Positions 6,460 to 12,811 of a stretch of 13,837 bases of DNA are shown in pieces. The position numbers and the translations under genes were made by a program. The DNA comes from Casp-actino8 sp037147055 (GTDB lineage: Bacteria > Actinomycetota > Acidimicrobiia > Acidimicrobiales > Ilumatobacteraceae). Each line of letters begins with the position of its first letter. Position 1 is the first letter of the stretch. The stretch is from assembly GCA_037147055.1 (NCBI GenBank), contig JBAWVW010000050.1, positions 1-13,837 of the forward strand, given 5' to 3'. The notes under the pieces are model-generated. The model was not told the DNA's origin and did no database searches. It saw nothing but the letters and a program-made list of their open reading frames with translations.

Positions 6460-7350
6460 TTGGGTTCCTCGGCGTGCCACGATAGGGGGGTGAAAGATTT
6501 TGACCCTGTCTCGGGTGCCTCGGGAGATGACGACTTAGCAGTCAAAATTGTGCGCCTAGAAGAAATTATTGTTGACCTCAATCATGTTGTCGTGGCGTTT
6601 AGCGGCGGTGCAGACTCTGCTTTTGTGGCCGCTATTGCTCATCGGCTTTTAGGTACCGAACACGCTCACGCTGTGACTGCTGTATCTCCGAGTCTGGCTG
6701 GTGAAGAGGAAGCTGATTGCCGACGTCTAGCTGAGGAGTGGGGATTGCGTTGGACTCCGGTCCAGACCGCTGAAATGGAACGTGCCGCCTATCGCGCTAA
6801 CGATATTGATCGCTGTTATCACTGCAAAGCCGAACTCATGGACGTTGTTGGTCCAATCGCCGAACTTGAGCGGGCAACAGTGGTGTTAGGGGTCAATGTT
6901 GACGATTTGGCGGATCATCGCCCAGGTCAGCGTGCGGCTCTTGAACGCGGGGCAGTCTTCCCCTTGGTACAGGCTGGTTTCACAAAGAAAGATGTTCGAC
7001 GTGCATCCTTGGCTATGGGGCTTCGTACATGGGATAAGCCGGCGGCGGCCTGTTTGGCGAGTCGAGTTCCCTATGGCACTCCAGTCAGTGTGGAAATTTT
7101 GAGCAGAGTTGATCGTGCTGAATCGGCGCTGCATGGTTTGGGATTTCGCCAGGTTCGGGTGCGCCATTACGGCGAGACAGCGCGTATTGAAGTCGAGCAA
7201 AGTGTTCTCGATCAGGCGATAGCCAATCGGGTGGCGATTATTGAGGCCGTCAAGGATGCCGGGTATCGCTATGTCACTCTCGATCTCGAGGGCTTTCGCT
7301 CTGGAAATCTCAATGGAGCGATCGCAGACAGTTCGTCCAGCACGCACTGA
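6460..7350 (+). CDS. larE: LarE-like ATP-dependent sulfur transferase (PP-loop), three-cysteine type
   Basis: LarE adenylates a carboxylate of the pincer precursor and inserts sulfur during biosynthesis of the nickel-pincer nucleotide cofactor of lactate racemase and related enzymes. The PP-loop is VVVAFSGGADSAF (residues 43-55, counting from TTG 6460). Cysteines occur at DRCYHCKAEL (Cys119, Cys122) and WDKPAAACLASRVPYG (Cys198). Cys198 sits where the sacrificial cysteine of the Lactobacillus enzyme is placed. The CxxC plus this third cysteine is the arrangement of LarE homologues that bind a [4Fe-4S] cluster. The C-terminal half (RVRHYGETARIEVE, YRYVTLDLEGFRSGNLN) is typical of the family. 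No larA, larB or larC lies in the window. The start is uncertain: TTG 6460 has the best ribosome site, and GTG 6490 or GTG 6550 are alternatives. Family is near certain; the partner enzyme is unknown. Confidence 0.87.
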   Translation: MGSSACHDRGVKDFDPVSGASGDDDLAVKIVRLEEIIVDLNHVVVAFSGGADSAFVAAIAHRLLGTEHAHAVTAVSPSLAGEEEADCRRLAEEWGLRWTPVQTAEMERAAYRANDIDRCYHCKAELMDVVGPIAELERATVVLGVNVDDLADHRPGQRAALERGAVFPLVQAGFTKKDVRRASLAMGLRTWDKPAAACLASRVPYGTPVSVEILSRVDRAESALHGLGFRQVRVRHYGETARIEVEQSVLDQAIANRVAIIEAVKDAGYRYVTLDLEGFRSGNLNGAIADSSSSTH

Positions 7351-7402
7351 CACCCGTAAGGTTGGATGAGGGTTTAGGGCTAGGGCGATTGTCCGTGCAT
7401 TC

Positions 7403-7408
7403 AAGGAG
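7403..7408 (+). promoter_or_regulatory. Strong Shine-Dalgarno of the Rv3520c-like gene
   Basis: AAGGAG, 5 bases before ATG 7414. It is the strongest ribosome site in the window and fixes this start. Confidence 0.75.
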
Positions 7409-7413
7409 AAATT

Positions 7414-8469
7414 ATGAAACTGTCAATGATGCTGAATTATGCCGGTGGCTTTCACGCCGCAGTGGACACGGTTGTCGAATACGAAAAAGCGGGATTGGAC
7501 ACAGTCTGGATCGCCGAGGCCTACAGCGCCGATGCCATCAGTCAGGTCGGGTACTTGGCCGCTAAGACCAGCAAAGTAGAGATTGGTACCGGCATCCTCA
7601 ATGTGTATAGCCGTACACCTGCGTTGATGGCGATGACGGCTGCTGGTTGTGACTATGTCAGCAACGGTCGTTTTATTCTCGGTCTCGGTGCCAGTGGACC
7701 TCAGGTCGTTGAAGGTTTTCACGGCGTGCCATATGAGAAGCCAATGATGCGGATCAAGGAATACATTCAGGCCTGTCGCATGATTTGGGCGCGCGAAGAG
7801 CCTTTTCATATGGATGGTGAAACTGTCAAGGTTCCTTTGCCTGCAGGTCAGGGCACTGGTCTTGGTCGTGCTCTGAAAATCATTAAGCCTGGCCAAGCAA
7901 TTCGTAAAGATATTCCCATTTGGTGGGCCAGCCTGATGGGCTTAAGCGTGTCGGCAACTGCAGAAGTTGCCGATGGCTGGATGCCAATCTTCTTTGATCC
8001 TGATAAATATCAGCAAGTGTGGGGTGCTGACCTGAAAAAGGGTCTTGCTAAGCGAGACCCATCGTTGCCACGTCTAGAAATTTCTGCTGGTGGAATGCTG
8101 GCCATTGACGAATCGTTGACTGGTGACGCGCAAAAGAAAATTCTTGATTACAGCCGTCCTAATGCCGCGTTATATATCGGTGGCATGGGTGCTCGTGACA
8201 AAAACTTTTATAACACGATCTGCAAGAAATATGGTTACGAAAAAGAAGCCATCGAGATCCAGGATTTGTATCTCTCGGGCAAGAAGGAAGAAGCTGCTGC
8301 AGCTGTTCCTGGTGAGATGCTGGCGAACTCCAACCTCGTGGGACCAAAGAGCTTCATCAAGGAACGTATTGCTTCATTCAAGGAGGCTGGCGTCACCATG
8401 TTGTCAATTAATCCTGTTGGTCCAAACGCAATCGCCAACATTGAGACTTTGAAAGAGATGATCGGCTGA
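7414..8469 (+). CDS. LLM-class F420-dependent oxidoreductase (Rv3520c-like)
   Basis: This 351-residue enzyme belongs to the luciferase-like monooxygenase superfamily, a TIM-barrel fold that uses F420 or flavin. The pattern MKLSMMLNYAGG, then AGLDTVWIAEAY (residues 26-37), KVEIGTGILNVYSRTPA (54-70) and GRFILGLGASGPQVVEGFHG (85-104) matches the actinobacterial F420 subfamily that includes mycobacterial Rv3520c. The IPIWWASLMGLSVSATAEVADGWMP region is the usual second-half barrel strand. It probably oxidises or reduces an organic substrate in the cytoplasm; which one is unknown. The stop codon overlaps the next gene's ATG by one base (TGATG), so the two products are coupled and may act on the same compound. 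The 63 bases before it contain a G-rich run and no obvious promoter. Confidence 0.9.
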   Translation: MKLSMMLNYAGGFHAAVDTVVEYEKAGLDTVWIAEAYSADAISQVGYLAAKTSKVEIGTGILNVYSRTPALMAMTAAGCDYVSNGRFILGLGASGPQVVEGFHGVPYEKPMMRIKEYIQACRMIWAREEPFHMDGETVKVPLPAGQGTGLGRALKIIKPGQAIRKDIPIWWASLMGLSVSATAEVADGWMPIFFDPDKYQQVWGADLKKGLAKRDPSLPRLEISAGGMLAIDESLTGDAQKKILDYSRPNAALYIGGMGARDKNFYNTICKKYGYEKEAIEIQDLYLSGKKEEAAAAVPGEMLANSNLVGPKSFIKERIASFKEAGVTMLSINPVGPNAIANIETLKEMIG

Positions 8470-9656
8470 TGGCTATTTTTGGGGGAACAGTTGCTCCGGG
8501 TTGGGAAAAAGTTCGCCAAGCCTTTGTCGAGAACTTAGAAAACACAGAGGAAGTCGGAGCAGGAGTGGCGGTGTATCACCGCGGTCGGAAGGTTGTTGAT
8601 TTATGGGGTGGAGCCTTTGATGAATCCGCTTCCCAGCCGTATACCCAAGACACGTTGCAACTAGTTTTCTCCACCACAAAAGGCATCACTGCTATCGCCG
8701 TTGCAATCTGTGTTGAGCGCGGGCTGTTGTCCTACAGTGAGAAAGTCAGCACGTACTGGCCCGAATTCGCGCAAGCTGGTAAGGGCGACGCCACGGTTGC
8801 ACAATTGTTGTCGCATCAGTGCGGTCTCTACACCGTTGATGGTGACATCTCTTTGGCAGAGGCTTTGGATTGGTCAACAATCACATCACGACTTGCCGCT
8901 ACCAAGCCTCGTTGGGAGATCGGCACAAATCACGGCTATCACGCACTGACCTACGGTTGGCTGGCTGGAGAACTGGTGCGTCGAGTAGATCCACAACATC
9001 GCAGTTTGGGAACTTTCGTTCAGCAAGAAATCGTGGGCAGGGTCGGTGGAGAATTGTGGATTGGATTGCCAGAAGCACAAGAGTTGCGTGTGTCGCCGAT
9101 GATTGGTGGACTTAACTCAATTCCCGAAGATATGGATCCAGCTGTCAAAGCAATGATGGAACAATTCATGGGACCGAATTCGCCAGGGGGACAAGCACTC
9201 AGCCTGAACGGCGCCTTTGGCGTCGATGGAGCGTTTAATCGTCGTGACGTTCACGCCGCTGAAATCCCAGCAGCTAACTGCATCACAAACGCTCCTTCAT
9301 TGGCTCGTATTTACGCAGCAACTATTGGGGATGTAGATGGGGTGAGATTGTTGGCATCAGCGACCGTCGAAACTGCTCGCACATTGGTAACACCTGAAAA
9401 TGAACCTGATGCATGTCTGATTATGCCGACCACTTTCGGTATGGGCTTTATGGTGCACGGTCCTTTTTCCTTGTTCGGCGGACCGGGTTCGTTTGGTCAT
9501 CCGGGTGCTGGTGGATCGGTCGCTTTTGCACTTCCTGAAAAGGAAATGGGTTTCGCCTATGTCATGAACAAGATGGCCACCAATCTGGCCAATGATCTCA
9601 GGGCTCAGCGTTTAGCTGAGGCTGCGGTAGGTTGCGCAGACGCTGTATCGCTTTGA
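8469..9656 (+). CDS. Beta-lactamase-fold serine hydrolase (class C-like/EstB-type esterase)
   Basis: This 395-residue protein belongs to the beta-lactamase-related serine hydrolases (esterases and D-aminopeptidase-like enzymes) rather than to true resistance enzymes. The nucleophile motif SxxK is STTK (Ser68, Lys71) in LQLVFSTTKGITAIAV. The expected second-motif tyrosine is Tyr157 in TNHGYHALTYGWLAGELVRR, and the third motif is around His344 in FGHPGAGGS. LLSHQCGLYTVDG (113-125) is the usual 'LLxHxSGL' region. There is no signal peptide, so it is cytoplasmic, which fits an esterase working on a metabolite. ATG 8469 overlaps the stop of the upstream oxidoreductase by one base. Its last 59 bases overlap the convergent MFS gene. 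Its substrate is unknown. Confidence 0.9.
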   Translation: MAIFGGTVAPGWEKVRQAFVENLENTEEVGAGVAVYHRGRKVVDLWGGAFDESASQPYTQDTLQLVFSTTKGITAIAVAICVERGLLSYSEKVSTYWPEFAQAGKGDATVAQLLSHQCGLYTVDGDISLAEALDWSTITSRLAATKPRWEIGTNHGYHALTYGWLAGELVRRVDPQHRSLGTFVQQEIVGRVGGELWIGLPEAQELRVSPMIGGLNSIPEDMDPAVKAMMEQFMGPNSPGGQALSLNGAFGVDGAFNRRDVHAAEIPAANCITNAPSLARIYAATIGDVDGVRLLASATVETARTLVTPENEPDACLIMPTTFGMGFMVHGPFSLFGGPGSFGHPGAGGSVAFALPEKEMGFAYVMNKMATNLANDLRAQRLAEAAVGCADAVSL

Positions 9657-10836
9657 TGTAGACAACGCTGGCTATGGCTGCAGCGATAGCGAAGACAGAG
9701 ATGGCTTGGCGAACACCGAGCAACTCAGAAGCTATTCCGGCGAGTGCACTGGTCACTGAGAGTGTGAGCGTGACGAGGGCAAAGTCGCCAGCAAGAATGC
9801 GACCGCGCACATGGTCGGGGGAGCGGAGTTGTAAGCCGTAAGTGCTGAGGGTCCATTGGGCGCCCCCGCCGAGGTGGGCGATGGTGATAAAAACTGCGGT
9901 GAGGATGAGTGCGGGCATCCAGGCCCCGATTAGGTAGCAGCCGCTAAAAATTAAACTAGAGATGCCGCAAACTTTGAGCACTTTATTGATATCCCCACCC
10001 GTATAGCGCGCTGCTAACAGTGGACCGAGCCCAGCTCCGACCCCTCGGGCGGCGATCAGTAGTCCGCGTGAGGCATCTCCTCCCTTGAAAACATCGGAGG
10101 CCAAAACGGCTAGTTGGCTAACGACACCGGCTCCGATGGCGAAGGTGGTTTTAGAGAAGATGAGGGCCAATAAAACTGGGTCACGACGAGCATGGACTAA
10201 GGCCTCGCGCATGTCGGCGATCGGTCTGATGCGCTGATTGGCTAATGATTTCTCACGTGTCATCTGCATTGGCTGACGTACCGAAGCAAACATGATCCCA
10301 GCCAGTGCAAATGAGATGCCGTTGGCGATGAAGGCGGCGTCGCGACCAAAGACTGAGGCAAAAACTCCACCGATCGCTGCTCCGACAGCCAGCATCACGC
10401 CCCATGTTGAACCAAATAATGAGTTTGCCTTGGCTAGTTCAGCATCGTCGCGCACGAGGTTTGGTATTGCTGCTTCGGTGGATGGTTTAACAATCGCGGC
10501 CAAAGCTGACACCGTGCTCTGAAAAAGAAAAGCCATCCACACCGTATGGCTGCCAACAAACAACAATCCGAGAGCGGCGATGGCTTGGATGCCAGAGACA
10601 AAGATCAAGATACGTCGTCGATCAAAGCGGTCGGCCATAGAACCAGCGATGGGTGAGGCTAAAAATGATGGCAAGGAAAAAGAGACAATAACCAGCGAGA
10701 CAAGGAAACTTGAGCCCGTGAGGTCATCGACGAGACCCACGAGAGCGACGAAACTAAACCAGTCACCGAGGTATGAAATCACCTGGGCAATAAATATACG
10801 GCGGAGGTCGGGATTAGTGCGAAGCATTTTTAACAT
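9598..10836 (-). CDS. MFS exporter (EntS/MFS_3-like)
   Basis: This is a 412-residue major facilitator superfamily protein with about 12 membrane helices. RIFIAQVISYLGDWFSFVAL (residues 13-32) is the characteristic first helix of the MFS_3/EntS group, and motif A is visible as GSMADRFDRRR (65-75). EPFD-like acidic substrate residues are not evident. Members export siderophores, macrolides or other small molecules; the cargo here cannot be told. The start is ATG 10836, with ATG 10827 as an in-frame alternative; neither has a clear Shine-Dalgarno. It lies 52 bases downstream of the Rv2161c-like gene in the same direction and is probably part of that operon. The stop lies inside the convergent serine hydrolase gene, an antisense overlap of 59 bases. 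Confidence 0.9.
   Translation of the reverse strand: MLKMLRTNPDLRRIFIAQVISYLGDWFSFVALVGLVDDLTGSSFLVSLVIVSFSLPSFLASPIAGSMADRFDRRRILIFVSGIQAIAALGLLFVGSHTVWMAFLFQSTVSALAAIVKPSTEAAIPNLVRDDAELAKANSLFGSTWGVMLAVGAAIGGVFASVFGRDAAFIANGISFALAGIMFASVRQPMQMTREKSLANQRIRPIADMREALVHARRDPVLLALIFSKTTFAIGAGVVSQLAVLASDVFKGGDASRGLLIAARGVGAGLGPLLAARYTGGDINKVLKVCGISSLIFSGCYLIGAWMPALILTAVFITIAHLGGGAQWTLSTYGLQLRSPDHVRGRILAGDFALVTLTLSVTSALAGIASELLGVRQAISVFAIAAAIASVVYIKAIQRLRNLPQPQLNAEP
9604..9620. repeat. Six-bp inverted repeat inside the convergent gene overlap
   Basis: CTCAGC (9604-9609) and GCTGAG (9615-9620) are exact reverse complements around a 5-base loop, within the coding ends of both convergent genes. It could serve as a bidirectional termination hairpin, but no T-run follows on either strand, so this is weak. 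Confidence 0.3.
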
Positions 10837-10888
10837 GACATGTAGACACTAGAACCGCGATTGGCGGGAGTGGCGTCTCAAAAGGGAA

Positions 10889-11761
10889 TCAGTTGACTTT
10901 ACTGATGACTTCATCGCCGTAGCGCGCTAGCGCATCAGCAGTGTCACGGTAGAACAAGAACGAGGGCACGATCACTCGTGCGACTCCGATAGCGGTTAAA
11001 CCCTTCACTTCGTTAAGTGCATTCGGGCCAATGGCCCCGTTGCCACCCGTCGTCATTTCAATTGCATCGGGATCACGGCCACACTGACGAGCTGTATCGC
11101 GGGCGATATCAAACGAACGTGACAACTGTTCGTGTGTTCCCTTGCCGGGGAAGAAACCATCGCCCAAGCGCCCTGCGCGTCGGGCTGCGATGTCGGTATG
11201 TCCGCCAATATGAATCGGAATCATGCCGTTGACCGGTTGAGGGCGCATGATGCACTCATCAAAGTTGGCGTACTCACTATGGTGGCTGGCTTTTTCTTGG
11301 GTCCACAGAGCACGCATGGCAGCAATGTAATCGTCGTTGCGCTTGCCGCGATCGGCGAATGGCACACCAATCGCATTGAATTCCTCTTCGAGCCAACCGA
11401 CTCCGACGCCGAGCAACATGCGACCTTTGGAAAGATGATCAAGAGTTGCGATCTCTTTAGCTAAGACAACTGGATTACGTTGGGGCAAAATCAAAATTCC
11501 TGTTGCCAATTTGATTATCTGAGTAGCCGCGGCCACAAAGGATAGCCAGATCAGTGGGTCTGGGATAGGGGACTCTTCACCACCGGGCATTTTGCCTGAA
11601 GCATCGTAGGGATAAGGCGAGTCATAGTTAGATGGAACCACGACATGTTCAACGGTCCATAAAGATTCAAAGCCGGCAGCCTCGGCTGCTTGTGCCATGA
11701 CAATGGCTTTGTCGGGATTGCTGAAGGGGCCAGTATTGGCGAAGGCAATAGCGAATTTCAC
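10889..11761 (-). CDS. LLM-class F420-dependent oxidoreductase (Rv2161c-like)
   Basis: This is a second luciferase-like oxidoreductase, 290 residues, from a different subfamily than the one at 7414. MKFAIAFANTGPF, AAGFESLWTVEHVVVP (residues 28-43), KLATGILILPQRNPVVLAKEIATLDHLSKGR (84-114) and LLGVGVGWLEEEFNAIGVPFADRGKR (116-141) match the probable-F420-dependent subfamily that includes mycobacterial Rv2161c. IPIHIGGHTDIAARRAGRLGDGF is the usual second-half cofactor-binding strand. The start is GTG 11761 with AGGAG at 11773-11769 and a 7-base spacer. It lies 14 bases after the DUF1330-like gene and 52 bases before the MFS gene, all on the minus strand. The substrate is unknown. A shared operon with a small ABAD-type protein and an exporter suggests catabolism or detoxification of a small molecule (inference). 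Confidence 0.9.
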   Translation of the reverse strand: MKFAIAFANTGPFSNPDKAIVMAQAAEAAGFESLWTVEHVVVPSNYDSPYPYDASGKMPGGEESPIPDPLIWLSFVAAATQIIKLATGILILPQRNPVVLAKEIATLDHLSKGRMLLGVGVGWLEEEFNAIGVPFADRGKRNDDYIAAMRALWTQEKASHHSEYANFDECIMRPQPVNGMIPIHIGGHTDIAARRAGRLGDGFFPGKGTHEQLSRSFDIARDTARQCGRDPDAIEMTTGGNGAIGPNALNEVKGLTAIGVARVIVPSFLFYRDTADALARYGDEVISKVN

Positions 11762-11775
11762 GAAGTGACTCCTAG

Positions 11776-12468
11776 TTAGTTGCGCATCATGTCAAGAAGC
11801 GGTTGAAGAATCATTGCGTATCGCGTCGGGTTCGAAAGATTTGTGCTGGCGGCCACAAGTACGTCTGCGTCAGCCTGGGTGATGATGTCCCATGTGGCCG
11901 TCGTCCAAGTTCGCTCGTCGCCGACGATCACTCCTTCAACGGCGTAGGTGCCGACGCGTCGCGCCGAAACGAGTGAGGCAAAGTCAGTTGAGGGTTGCTC
12001 GTTACTGACTTGTACGAGTACCAGATCACCTTCGTTGAGCATTGACCAGTCGGGAGGCTGCAAGGAATCATCTGTGGGCATTGTGGCCATCACAATGGTG
12101 AATTCCATAGCGGCATCTTTATGGTCATGTAACTCAATGAATTCCGGAAGTTGCTGCATCTCCATCATGGCCATGCGCTTCGGATAAAAGGCGACAGCCA
12201 CACGATCCCAAGAAATGGCGTCTCCAGAAATTTGATGGATGACGTCGGATACGAAAAACACGCGTCCGCCAACGTCGGACAGGGGACCGGTGGGGTTATA
12301 CAAGAGATCGGCGTCCGCCCCGCTGATGGACAGATCGCGTCCGTCTTGATAATCAGCGATCGGGCGATACTTCATGAGATTGAGGGCCCACATTGGTTTG
12401 TCATGTGGATCAGCAAACCAGGTGCTGACATAGGAGAGATTTGGTTTTCCGTACCTGGGCATGCTCAT
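11776..12468 (-). CDS. DUF1330-like protein, probably two dimeric alpha-beta-barrel repeats
   Basis: This 230-residue protein has a first half with DKPMWALNLMKYRPIADY (residues 23-40), GRVFFVSDV (68-76) and WDRVAVAFYPKRMAMMEMQQLPEF (87-110), followed by FTIVMATMP. This is the pattern of DUF1330/EthD-type ferredoxin-like domains: a conserved N-terminal strand with Asn/Met, then 'YPSR' and a hydrophobic helix. The second half (LVLVQVSNEQ, GTYAVEGVIVGDERTWTTATWD) looks like a second, diverged copy. Such domains dimerise and bind small aromatic or oxygenated substrates; the exact activity is unknown. The start is ATG 12468, set by AGGAG at 12479-12475 with a 6-base spacer; ATG 12498 or a longer frame lacks this support. 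It is followed after 14 bases by the Rv2161c-like oxidoreductase, consistent with a joint pathway. Confidence 0.78.
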   Translation of the reverse strand: MSMPRYGKPNLSYVSTWFADPHDKPMWALNLMKYRPIADYQDGRDLSISGADADLLYNPTGPLSDVGGRVFFVSDVIHQISGDAISWDRVAVAFYPKRMAMMEMQQLPEFIELHDHKDAAMEFTIVMATMPTDDSLQPPDWSMLNEGDLVLVQVSNEQPSTDFASLVSARRVGTYAVEGVIVGDERTWTTATWDIITQADADVLVAASTNLSNPTRYAMILQPLLDMMRN

Positions 12469-12474
12469 GGCGGA

Positions 12475-12479
12475 CTCCT
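12475..12479 (-). promoter_or_regulatory. Shine-Dalgarno of the DUF1330-like gene
   Basis: AGGAG on the minus strand, 6 bases before ATG 12468. Its first base overlaps the outer base of the 12479-12493 inverted repeat, so a leader hairpin could partly occlude it. Confidence 0.7.
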
Positions 12480-12493
12480 GACAAGTTGTGTCA
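12479..12493. repeat. Short inverted repeat next to the DUF1330-like ribosome site
   Basis: TGACA (12479-12483) and TGTCA (12489-12493) are exact reverse complements with a 5-base centre. In the mRNA this gives a 5-bp stem ending at the ribosome site. Alone it is weak; beside the palindrome at 12503-12516 it is worth noting. Confidence 0.35.
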
Positions 12494-12497
12494 GTCA

Positions 12498-12516
12498 TTA
12501 TGGCACAATTTTGTGC
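12498..12516 (-). promoter_or_regulatory. Candidate promoter/operator of the DUF1330-oxidoreductase-exporter operon
   Basis: A perfect palindrome, GCACAA-TT-TTGTGC (12503-12516), directly abuts a -10-like CATAAT on the minus strand (12502-12497). A repressor bound there would cover the -10/-35 spacer of a promoter reading into the DUF1330-like gene. The -35 hexamer is not recognisable. The palindrome is seen directly; the promoter and operator are inference. Confidence 0.45.
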
Positions 12517-12523
12517 GACCCTC

Positions 12524-12727
12524 TTAGGTGGCGATACGTGCAGCGCGAAGCAGCGCACGTTGAGCGGATCGCAAGGATCGGTCGGCCTCGTGAATGGCGG
12601 CCAGTAGATCATCGTGCTTGCCACCCAGATTGGCCTGACCTAAGTCGGCGACACGCTGGCGGTAGCGGTCGGTGCCTTCAGCGATAACGGCTAATTCGGC
12701 GGCGATAGTTGACAAGTCTGCAGTGGT
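12524..12727 (-). CDS. Small helical protein of unknown function
   Basis: A 67-residue, mostly helical protein (VTTADLSTIAAELAVIAEG, then charged Arg/Asp-rich helices, then SLRSAQRALLRAARIAT) with no signal peptide, no cysteines and no recognisable domain. The heptad-like spacing of Leu/Ala/Ile suggests two amphipathic helices that could pair as a coiled coil. The start chosen is GTG 12727, preceded by GGTGA at 4 bases, which fits the 3' end of 16S rRNA. GTG 12748 would add seven residues. It diverges from hisC across the 12770-12800 inverted repeat and lies 55 bases before the DUF1330-like gene in the same direction. I recognise no family. Coding is supported by a clean frame that fills the space between two confident genes. 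Confidence 0.6.
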   Translation of the reverse strand, partial: TTADLSTIAAELAVIAEGTDRYRQRVADLGQANLGGKHDDLLAAIHEADRSLRSAQRALLRAARIAT

Positions 12728-12766
12728 CACATAGTCACCATATGTCACACCGTGGTGCTCAGCGGA

Positions 12767-12803
12767 AACCTACCCAATAGTGAACTACCGACTTGGGTAG
12801 CCT
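12767..12803. promoter_or_regulatory. Divergent promoter region with a 31-base inverted repeat (small protein / hisC)
   Basis: CTACCCAA (12770-12777) and TTGGGTAG (12793-12800) are exact reverse complements with a 15-base spacer. Reading outward, each arm runs into a TANNNT box: TAGCCT (12798-12803) on plus, ending 8 bases before GTG 12812 of hisC, and TAGGTT (12772-12767) on minus, ending about 18 bases before GTG 12748 and 39 before GTG 12727. Two mirror-image promoters with a shared operator is the simplest reading, but it is inference. Confidence 0.5.
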
Positions 12804-12811
12804 TGAGTCCT

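Noticed and set aside
6405..6581. N-terminal extension of the alpha/beta hydrolase by 59 residues
   Set aside because: It would run through the start of the LarE-like gene and has no ribosome site; the hydrolase fold begins normally from ATG 6404.
8469..9656. Antibiotic-resistance beta-lactamase
   Set aside because: There is no signal peptide, and the second and third motifs differ from true class C enzymes; an esterase-type relative is the better call.
12469..12624. N-terminal extension of the DUF1330-like protein
   Set aside because: The extension overlaps the small protein gene. ATG 12468 has an AGGAG at ideal spacing, whereas ATG 12498 and earlier do not.
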